This document shows, piece by piece, positions 16,501 through 21,722 of a stretch of 30,073 nucleotides of DNA; position 1 is the stretch's first letter; each line of letters opens with the position of its first letter. The DNA lies in NCBI GenBank assembly GCA_002337005.1, contig DDFD01000002.1, positions 1 to 30,073 on the forward strand. The letters are read 5' to 3'. The DNA comes from Flavobacteriales bacterium UBA1937 (GTDB lineage Bacteria; Bacteroidota; Bacteroidia; Flavobacteriales; Weeksellaceae). The notes below the pieces were generated by a model. That model did not search any database. It was not told the origin of the DNA and worked only from the letters and a program-made list of their open reading frames with translations. The translations under genes were made by a program, and so were the position numbers.

Positions 16501-16788
16501 AATCATCGCTTTGCCATTCATCGCCATAGAATGCACGTGTTCTACTCCTTTGATATTCGAAATTATTTTTTCTAAAGGTTTTACCACACGGTTTTCTACT
16601 TCCGCAGGACTAGCACCTGGATAGCCTACCATAACGTCTGCCATAGGAACAATAATCTGCGGTTCTTCTTCTCTTGGTATTAATGTAGAACTATAAACGC
16701 CAATAATCATAAGCGCAATCATCAACAAAATGGTTAATTTTGAATTGATAAAAAACTCGGCGATACGTCCTGAAAATCCTTCTTGCAT
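13549..16788 (-). CDS. RND-family efflux pump, inner-membrane permease, 1079 aa
   Basis: A proton-driven trimeric exporter of the AcrB superfamily with 12 spans: one near residues 17-36, a large periplasmic loop, six spans at 350-565, a second large loop and five spans at 905-1055. The TM4 motif VVGIVVDDSIIIAEN holds D417 and D418, equal to the proton-relay pair of AcrB-type (HAE) pumps and unlike the single-Asp motif of CzcA metal pumps. In TM10 the AcrB lysine (K940) position is R973 in GVMVRNSVLLIDF. Substrate is unknown. It is third in the operon after TolC and adaptor and is followed by PII and DUF2892 genes. The start gives the family's short cytoplasmic N-terminus. Confidence 0.93.
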   Translation of the reverse strand: MQEGFSGRIAEFFINSKLTILLMIALMIIGVYSSTLIPREEEPQIIVPMADVMVGYPGASPAEVENRVVKPLEKIISNIKGVEHVHSMAMNGKAMIIVQFYVGQDTERSYVKLYDELMKNKDIFPKGVYEPMVKTRSIDDVPMLGLTLWSEKYDDYQIRQISEEVTSEIKKIKDVSLTSVIGGRARQLKVILDKDKMAESNVDAIGVMQMIQANNGSSQSGSFSSNDQEFLLTTGQFLASQEDVENLVVGTSQNMPVYLKQIAKVEDGASSPSNYVSFGYANNVENAKKFKDEYPASTISISKVKGADAMKISEQILEKVEQLKKTIIPNDVHVEVTRNYGETASHKVSELLMHLGVAILAVTVLVMLAMGWRGGLVVFFSVPLTFALTLFSYYMLGYTLNRITLFALVFVVGIVVDDSIIIAENMHRHFHMKKLPFKQAAIFAINEVGNPTILATFTVIAAILPMAFVSGMMGPYMSPMPIGASIAMMLSLFVALTITPYLGFHLLKVKDEQEHKDEQGLETGWIYKFYKKIEQPLLDNSKRRWTMLGITVILLMISVMAFFTKWVAVKMLPFDNKNEVQVVIDMPEGTTLERTNAVAKEVAQYLKTVPEMVNYQSYVGSSAPITFNGLVRHYDLRGGSNMADIQVNLLHKEDRSEQSHDVAKKIRPEIQKIGKKYGANIKIVEVPPGPPVLSTIVAEIYGPNYEDQLKVADQVQKILQNTDDVVDVDWMAEAPQTEFKLVADKEKSMLNGIAPAQIIGNVTYLLGEHPVSYLYDEKSNQPVNIVMKLSDADKTSLQDITSLKVKGQQGNMVPVADLVKVEKDSLAKTIYRKDQKRVAYVLADMAGGLESPAYAILGMEDKLKNIKLPTGYKLNELYMKQPDDESDFTVKWDGEWQITLEVFRDLGAAFAVVIIIIYMLIVGWFQNFKTPMVMMVAIPLSLVGIVLGHWLLGAFFTATSFIGMIALAGVMVRNSVLLIDFIEIRLNEGIPIKQAIIDAGAVRTTPILLTTGAVVIGAIIILFDPIFQGLAISLVFGAIVSTLLTLIVVPLIYYMSEKKKWEKIHSERAIEFNDTTAEE

Positions 16789-16799
16789 AATTTTTTAAA

Positions 16800-16834
16800 T
16801 TTGAGATTCGAGATTTGAGATTTAAAACTTGAAA
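16800..16834. repeat. Heptamer tandem repeat before the RND gene
   Basis: TTTGAGA, TTCGAGA, TTTGAGA, then degenerate TTTAAAA and CTTGAAA on the plus strand. In the mRNA this is a G-poor C/A/T run, (TCTCRAA)n, ending 11 bases before the RND start codon. Confidence 0.7.
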
Positions 16835-16868
16835 TAAAAAATATTAAATTCAAATATTAATGCTCCTC

Positions 16869-17951
16869 TTATTTTACACTTACTTTAGCCCCGTTATACA
16901 GTTTTCCTTTTGCGGAAATAATGTAAGGTTCTTTGGCGTCTAATCCTGATAGAATTTCTACCTCATCACCGATTGTTTTTCCGGTTTTTACCCAACGAAG
17001 AACTGCGGTATTGCTAGAACTTACCGTATAAATTCCTTTGAGCTGACCTTGCTCCACCAATGCAGACTTAGGTACAGAAACTCCTTGTTGAAAATCTGCA
17101 TTTACACTACCACTTCTTTTGAAAGGAAATTGCACATTCACGTACATTCCTGGTAATAAGTTTTTAGAATTTGGCACCGTAATTTTCACCATATATTGTC
17201 CACCTGTATTAGCAGCAGAAATACTTACTTCAGCTACTACTCCATTTACTTCTTGGTTGGTATTTTTAACCACTACTTTTATGGGCATTCCTTGTTTTAT
17301 GAGGGTAATATCTTGTTCCGAAACCAAAACTTGCGCTTGTAAAACAGAAGGCGACTCTATGGTCAAAATAGGCATTCCTGGACTTGCCATATCTCCTTGT
17401 TCCGCAAATTTGGCAGTAATAACGCCAGAGATTGGTGCGGTAACATTGGTATATCGGTATTGTGCGTTTACTTCGTTTTTCATCATTTGAGCTCCTTGCA
17501 AACCTGCTTTTGCCATTTCGTAGCGTGCTTGCATGTCATCTAATTCTTTTTGCGAAGCACTTTGGTTTTTATATAAATTTTGAAATCTTTCATAGTCTTT
17601 TTTGGCGATATTAAAATTAGCTTGTGCTTGTGCTATATTTGCAGAAGCTTGTCCACCTTTCGCTTGAATATCAGTATTATTAATACTTACCAAAGTTTGC
17701 CCAGCAGAAACGTGCTGACCTACTTCTGCACGAAGCGATGTAATGTAGCCCATCATTCTGGTGCTTACATTTACCGAATTTTTCGAAACCAATTTACCAC
17801 TTGCTGTAGCATAAGATGTATTGCTAAAAGTAGTATTACTAAGGGTAACTGATATAGGCTGATCTTGATTTTGTACCGATTTTTCTTCTTTAGAACAACT
17901 TACCAAAGCTATTGTTCCTAAAATTAATGTAGTGTAAATATGTTTTTTCAT
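16869..17951 (-). CDS. RND periplasmic adaptor (HlyD/AcrA type), predicted lipoprotein, 360 aa
   Basis: A lipobox (LVSC, C19) follows a short signal peptide, so the adaptor is lipid-anchored in the inner membrane and links the RND pump to the TolC channel. The biotinyl-lipoyl half (YITSLRAEVGQHVSAGQTLVSI, and later TAPISGVITAKFAEQGDMASPGMPIL) flanks a helical hairpin (about 105-165, QASANIAQAQANFNIAKKDY onwards), followed by a beta-barrel and membrane-proximal domain (PGMYVNVQFPF, VPKSALVEQGQLKGIYTV). Start 17951 is chosen over 17981 because it gives the lipoprotein signal. It lies 48 bp after the TolC gene and 80 bp before the pump gene. Confidence 0.92.
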   Translation of the reverse strand: MKKHIYTTLILGTIALVSCSKEEKSVQNQDQPISVTLSNTTFSNTSYATASGKLVSKNSVNVSTRMMGYITSLRAEVGQHVSAGQTLVSINNTDIQAKGGQASANIAQAQANFNIAKKDYERFQNLYKNQSASQKELDDMQARYEMAKAGLQGAQMMKNEVNAQYRYTNVTAPISGVITAKFAEQGDMASPGMPILTIESPSVLQAQVLVSEQDITLIKQGMPIKVVVKNTNQEVNGVVAEVSISAANTGGQYMVKITVPNSKNLLPGMYVNVQFPFKRSGSVNADFQQGVSVPKSALVEQGQLKGIYTVSSSNTAVLRWVKTGKTIGDEVEILSGLDAKEPYIISAKGKLYNGAKVSVK

Positions 17952-17953
17952 AA

Positions 17954-17974
17954 TGGTTGTTGGTTGATGGTTGA
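17954..17974. repeat. Heptamer tandem repeat before the adaptor gene
   Basis: TGGTTGT, TGGTTGA, TGGTTGA on the plus strand, read in the mRNA as (TCAACCA)n, ending 2 bases before the adaptor ATG. Confidence 0.7.
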
Positions 17975-17999
17975 TTAACAATATACTTCTAATTTCAAT

Positions 18000-19307
18000 C
18001 TAGTTTTTTAAAAATTTATAGTATTCTAATGCAGTATTGTATTCAAAAATGGCTTGATTATAGTCTAGTTCTTTTTGAGACATCAGCGTTTCTGAAACCA
18101 ATAAATCAGATGATTTTTCTAAACCTTGGTCGTATCTATTTTTTCGGATTCTGTATGCTTCTTTTGATTGTTCTAATGCTTGTTTGGTAAGGTTTACCTT
18201 GTTATCTGCGTCTTTTACTTGTCTAGAAGCTTTATTCATCTCAAGTTGAGATTGCTGTGTATATTGTTGCAATTCTGTTTCTGCTTTTACACGTTCGGTT
18301 TTGTATTTTTCTTGTTCAGATTTGGCTTTTAACCCATCAAAAACGTTCCAAGAGAGCTGTAAACCAAGCAAATATCCGTTAGCATCAAATTGATAAGGTT
18401 TGTTATCGTACATTTCAAAACTTCCGAAAGCATTTAATCTTGGTAAAAATTTAGATTTAGCAGATTTAATCATTAAATCGTAGGCTTCTAGAGATTTTTC
18501 GTAGGCTAAAATATCTTTTCTAGAAGAGTTCAATTTTGCGTTTTCTTCTATCATATCGGCTTGATAATCTAATTTTTCTGTAGGTTTTAAGATGTGACTA
18601 TTGTTTTCTTCGCCCAAGAGAAAATAGATATAATCTGAAGCATTTCTCACGTTAGATTTTGCAAATTGTAATTGACTTTCTATCTCCGAAACTCTCACAT
18701 CCATATAGAGAACGTCTGATTTCTGAATCATTCCGTTTTTAAAATAATTATCAATTACTTTTTTATTGGCTAGTATGGTATTTTTAGCATTTTCTAGAGT
18801 TTCTACTGCTTTGTAAGCCAATTGCAATTGCATATAAGCTTTTGCCATTTCAAATTTTATGTAATCTGAGGTTCTTTCTGCTTTTATAGATAATGCATCT
18901 GCTTTTACCTGACCTGCTTTTTTTTGATAAACCATATCTTGGTTATAGATAGGTTGTTGTACTTCTAGTTTGGTCGCAAAATTGGAAATATTGTCTGGAC
19001 TGTTTAATTTAGAAGGGTCAAAATCCTGCATGGTAATTCTCTCCTGATTGAGTCTAGAACCAAACGCCATCAAAGGATTATTGGTGGTAATAGCTGTGTA
19101 AGAGGCATTTACGTTAGGTAAATACATGGCTCTGGTTTGTAACAATTCTGCTTTTGCTACAGCTACCTCTTGATGAGATAATTTTAGTTGCAAGTTCTTT
19201 TCTGAAACTTTTTGCAACAATTCTTCTTTAGAAACTACCACTGTCTCTTGAGCCGAGACTTTAGAAATAAAACTAAATGTAAGGGTTAAAATCAGTAATC
19301 TAATCAT
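18000..19307 (-). CDS. TolC-family outer-membrane efflux channel, 435 aa
   Basis: Signal peptide MIRLLILTLTFSFISKVSAQ, then two structural repeats rich in long helices (KNLQLKLSHQEVAVAKAELL, then ARLNSSRKDILAYEKSLEAY-like segments) and the typical VLEVQQPIYN-type and QLSWNVFDG barrel segments. It provides the trimeric exit duct of the efflux complex. It is the first gene of the five-gene operon. Start 19307 is chosen because the longer frame runs through the promoter and the extra 18 residues precede a normal signal peptide. Confidence 0.92.
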   Translation of the reverse strand: MIRLLILTLTFSFISKVSAQETVVVSKEELLQKVSEKNLQLKLSHQEVAVAKAELLQTRAMYLPNVNASYTAITTNNPLMAFGSRLNQERITMQDFDPSKLNSPDNISNFATKLEVQQPIYNQDMVYQKKAGQVKADALSIKAERTSDYIKFEMAKAYMQLQLAYKAVETLENAKNTILANKKVIDNYFKNGMIQKSDVLYMDVRVSEIESQLQFAKSNVRNASDYIYFLLGEENNSHILKPTEKLDYQADMIEENAKLNSSRKDILAYEKSLEAYDLMIKSAKSKFLPRLNAFGSFEMYDNKPYQFDANGYLLGLQLSWNVFDGLKAKSEQEKYKTERVKAETELQQYTQQSQLEMNKASRQVKDADNKVNLTKQALEQSKEAYRIRKNRYDQGLEKSSDLLVSETLMSQKELDYNQAIFEYNTALEYYKFLKN

Positions 19308-19324
19308 TGATATAAAATTTTTAA

Positions 19325-19332
19325 CAAAAGTA
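19325..19332 (-). promoter_or_regulatory. Efflux operon promoter -7 element
   Basis: TACTTTTG on the minus strand matches TAnnTTTG, 17 bp before the TolC ATG. There is no TTG at -33; that place is taken by the palindrome at 19355-19368. Confidence 0.65.
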
Positions 19333-19354
19333 TAAGAGTGATTTTTTTCGCACA

Positions 19355-19368
19355 GTAACATAGGTTAC
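19355..19368. promoter_or_regulatory. Operator palindrome of the efflux operon
   Basis: GTAAC-N4-GTTAC, with a further T giving TGTAAC on the minus strand. Its centre (19361.5) lies 36.5 bp upstream of the last base of the -7 box, that is about -41 from the expected transcription start, the usual class-II activator position. An N4-spaced dyad fits Crp/Fnr-family sites. Confidence 0.6.
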
Positions 19369-19388
19369 ATACATCAAAAAATAAAAAA

Positions 19389-19413
19389 GCGATAGATAAA
19401 ATTTATCTACCGC
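19389..19413 (-). terminator. Terminator of the rhodanese gene
   Basis: Minus-strand sense GCGGTAGATAAA, one-base loop region, TTTATCTATCGC (12 bp with one G-U pair), followed by TTTTTTATTTTTT. It separates the rhodanese unit from the efflux operon. Confidence 0.8.
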
Positions 19414-19458
19414 ATACAAATAATAAAATATGAAAACTATGAGCAAGTGAAAGTTTTT

Positions 19459-19824
19459 TTATTTCTCACAAGTTTTGTCTAAAGACAAGGAATGAGAAAC
19501 AATATCTGGAGCATTGCCGATGATTTTCAGGCTATTCTGAATCCATTTTACGATGCCTCCTTCTATATACCTTAGGTTATTGAAACCTCTTTGTTCTAAA
19601 AACTTAAGTGCCATACTACTTCTAAGTCCGTTGTTACAAACCAAAATTATTTCTCTATCATTTGGGAACTCATTAATTCTTTGTTCAATATCAGAAAGTG
19701 GAATATTGGTCATATTCTGAACGTCTATTCTGTAGTTTTGATACTCAAAATTTTCTCTTACATCTACAATGAGTCTCTTTCTGTTTATGATTTCTTTGAT
19801 TTTATTAGGACAGATTTTCTTCAT
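19459..19824 (-). CDS. Rhodanese-domain protein (single domain), 121 aa
   Basis: Sulfurtransferase fold with the family motifs LIVDVRENFEYQNYRI (18-33), NIPLSDIEQRI (40-50) and the catalytic loop VCNNGLRS with active-site C63, then GFNNLRYIEGGIVKW. It would carry persulfide sulfur on C63; partner and substrate are unknown. It has no signal peptide, so it is cytoplasmic. It lies upstream of the efflux operon in the same direction, behind its own terminator, and shares a promoter architecture with it. A DUF2892 gene at the operon's end suggests a split YgaP-like pair. Confidence 0.88.
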   Translation of the reverse strand: MKKICPNKIKEIINRKRLIVDVRENFEYQNYRIDVQNMTNIPLSDIEQRINEFPNDREIILVCNNGLRSSMALKFLEQRGFNNLRYIEGGIVKWIQNSLKIIGNAPDIVSHSLSLDKTCEK

Positions 19825-19841
19825 TTTACAAGCTTATCAAG

Positions 19842-19885
19842 CAAAACTATGCTAATCCTAGGATATTATTTGCTACTATTGTTAC
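19842..19885 (-). promoter_or_regulatory. Rhodanese promoter with operator palindrome
   Basis: The -7 element is TAGTTTTG (19849-19842). Upstream lies GCTAC-N4-GTTAC (19872-19885), read on the minus strand as TGTAAC-N4-GTAGC. The dyad centre (19878.5) is 36.5 bp from the last base of the -7 box, exactly as in the efflux promoter, and again no TTG is present at -33. Confidence 0.6.
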
Positions 19886-19999
19886 ACACTGTTCATTTTA
19901 CAATTGATAAAAACAAATGAAACATTTTAACAAAAAAATTATAATTACCACCAAAATATAAATAGTATTTTTAACTTTAGGGTCTTAAATATTTATGAT

Positions 20000-20203
20000 A
20001 TGACAGTGACTGAAAAAACCATCCTTACCTTACTTAAAGAAGGGTATTCACAAAAAGAAATTGCGGAGCATTTTAAACAAAATGACAGCCTTCGCATTAG
20101 TGGTCTTTCTTCTATCGAAAAAACCATCAAAAGTTTAAAAAAACAAAACAATGTAAAAACATTATTCCAACTTGGGATGTTAGTAGAAAAATTAAAAATT
20201 TAG
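20000..20203 (+). CDS. Small LuxR/GerE-type helix-turn-helix protein, 67 aa
   Basis: The N-terminal VTEKTILTLLKEGYSQKEIAEHF matches the first helices of the LuxR-type DNA-binding domain (LT..E..VL.L...G.S.KEIA), and KTIKSLKKQNNVKTLFQLGMLVEKL fits its recognition and dimer helices. There is no receiver or ligand domain. A possible -7 box TAACTTTA (19972-19979, one mismatch) lies 20 bp upstream. It is transcribed divergently from the rhodanese gene, with the shared palindrome between them, so it is a candidate local regulator. A strong terminator follows. Confidence 0.75.
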   Translation: MTVTEKTILTLLKEGYSQKEIAEHFKQNDSLRISGLSSIEKTIKSLKKQNNVKTLFQLGMLVEKLKI

Positions 20204-20224
20204 TGCCCGTTCACTCACATTAGA

Positions 20225-20250
20225 TCCCCTCTAGTTGAGGGGAATTTTAT
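20225..20250 (+). terminator. Terminator of the small HTH gene
   Basis: TCCCCTC (20225-20231), loop TAGTT, GAGGGGA (20237-20243), then ATTTTATT. A compact GC-rich stem 21 bp after the stop. Confidence 0.8.
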
Positions 20251-20328
20251 TAAAATTATTTATTTCAAATAGATTTTCAATCACTAATTTTCATCAAAAA
20301 TTTCCTAAAACCACAAAAAAAATTAAGA

Positions 20329-21246
20329 TTAGGAAAAATTTTTAATCATCACTTCTACTTCTTCTTTCATTAAATTTTTAAAAGATTCTGGCGCTAAAAT
20401 TTGTACTCTTTTGCCGTGAGAAAGAATTTCTCTTTGGAAATCATAGGTAGGTACTAGAACTACTCGAAAGACCGTCTCCACTTCATTTTCAGAAACTACA
20501 GTTTGGGAATGATGTAATGGCAATGCTTTGACATAATTTGCCTGTTCGTAATCAAATTTCAATAGAATTTCTTGTGGTTCTTGTCCGTTTGCACTGATGA
20601 TGCCGAAAGAATTTTTATAAGAATCTTCGATATTTATGCTTTCTCTTTTAAAAGAAGTTTGAGTAATTTCTAGGTCAGAAATACGGTCTAACCCAAAGGT
20701 AATCAAGAAAAAAACTCCATCTTTAGGTTGATGATAAGCGGCTAAAAGATACCATCTGTTTTTAAATTCCTTCAATGCATAGGGCGTTACGACTTTTGTA
20801 GATTTCTCATTTTCCCAAAATTTCTGGTAACTAAATCTGATGACTTTTTTGTGAGTAATGGCGTGTATAATGCCGTTAAGATGTTCAAAACCTCGAGCTC
20901 TTCTCGGCTCAAAAAACATAATATCTGTTTTGCCTTGGGTTTCACGATAGGCTTGTATCAGGAGTAGTTGGTCGAACACACTTTCCTGAGACAGTTCTAA
21001 TTCTTCTTCCTCGATGTAGTGAGCATTTCTTTTTCTAGAAAAAGAAATTTGAATACCAAAAACATCTGCAATAGCGAGTTTATCTCTTTGGAAGGTTCTT
21101 TCAGTAAACTTGAGCTCTAATTCTTTTTCATCAAATTTATCTTGCAGATAATCTGCTATTTCAGCGTATGTAGCGCCCCTGTCTTTTCTTCGTCTTAATA
21201 ATTCTTCAATGAATTTTAAGCGGAGCATTTGTTCATTTTTTGCCAT
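20329..21246 (-). CDS. WYL-domain transcriptional regulator (YafY-like), 305 aa
   Basis: An N-terminal winged helix-turn-helix (about 5-65: LRLKFIEELLRRRKDRGATY, EIADYLQDKF, TERTFQRDKLAIADVFGI) is followed by a WYL domain (about 125-195) with IRFSYQKFW and RWYLLAAY (W165, Y166, L167) and a WCX-like C-terminal dimer region. WYL proteins sense nucleic-acid or nucleotide ligands and control DNA-damage, phage-defence or stress genes; the target here is unknown. The start at 21246 is preferred because a -7 box lies 25 bp upstream, inside the longer frame. Confidence 0.88.
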   Translation of the reverse strand: MAKNEQMLRLKFIEELLRRRKDRGATYAEIADYLQDKFDEKELELKFTERTFQRDKLAIADVFGIQISFSRKRNAHYIEEEELELSQESVFDQLLLIQAYRETQGKTDIMFFEPRRARGFEHLNGIIHAITHKKVIRFSYQKFWENEKSTKVVTPYALKEFKNRWYLLAAYHQPKDGVFFLITFGLDRISDLEITQTSFKRESINIEDSYKNSFGIISANGQEPQEILLKFDYEQANYVKALPLHHSQTVVSENEVETVFRVVLVPTYDFQREILSHGKRVQILAPESFKNLMKEEVEVMIKNFS

Positions 21247-21270
21247 AATCTTTGATGATGAATATTGGAA

Positions 21271-21278
21271 CAAAGATA
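21271..21278 (-). promoter_or_regulatory. WYL regulator promoter -7 element
   Basis: TATCTTTG on the minus strand matches TAnnTTTG, 24 bp before the ATG at 21246. Confidence 0.5.
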
Positions 21279-21391
21279 AGAAAGTAAAACGACAACATGA
21301 GACGTAGTTAAAACTAAAAGCATAAAAATGTACAAAATTCAAAATATTAATATAATAACCTTAAAAATTTAAAAACTTGAAAAGTTTTATT

Positions 21392-21538
21392 ATGATAGTG
21401 GAAATATTATTGGGGATATTATTTACCCCAATTATTATAAAATCCTCAGAAAATAAAGCAATAAAAAAAAGAGTTCGGTGTATTACCAAAATCTTTGAGC
21501 TAACAATAATACCTATTGTGCACATAAATAATTTTTAA
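21392..21538 (+). CDS. Candidate small membrane protein, 48 aa
   Basis: An intact ATG-to-TAA frame in a 476-bp gap. It begins MIVEILLGILFTPIIIKSSE, one hydrophobic segment, followed by a basic stretch (NKAIKKRVRCITKIF) and a second hydrophobic segment (LTIIPIVHI). The single-span, positive-inside pattern is that of a small membrane protein. There is no good promoter or terminator and no known family, so it may be chance in AT-rich DNA. Confidence 0.3.
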   Translation: MIVEILLGILFTPIIIKSSENKAIKKRVRCITKIFELTIIPIVHINNF

Positions 21539-21672
21539 TCGCAAATAACATATATTATTAATATTTAATACTTTACGTTATACAACTCGCAAATTCCTAT
21601 GCTTTTAGTTTATAGTTTTAACTGATTATCAATTATTTAAATTCTTTTTATAAATGCACAACAGGTTTTAAA
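21539..21672. other. Gene-free spacer upstream of tex
   Basis: Highly AT-rich sequence. I see no gene, RNA structure or repeat in it apart from short A/T runs. Confidence 0.5.
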
Positions 21673-21703
21673 TTGATTATTCCAAAAACACCTCGTATTT
21701 TAG
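21673..21703 (+). promoter_or_regulatory. Probable tex promoter
   Basis: TTG (21673-21675), 20-bp spacer, TATTTTAG (21696-21703, one mismatch from TAnnTTTG). The ATG follows 19 bp later. Confidence 0.45.
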
Positions 21704-21722
21704 CACTTCGAAAATTGATACA

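Noticed and set aside
13549..16788. CzcA-type heavy-metal pump
   Set aside because: TM4 has the double-Asp HAE motif VDDSIIIAEN rather than the HME form, although the PII-like neighbour is reminiscent of metal operons.
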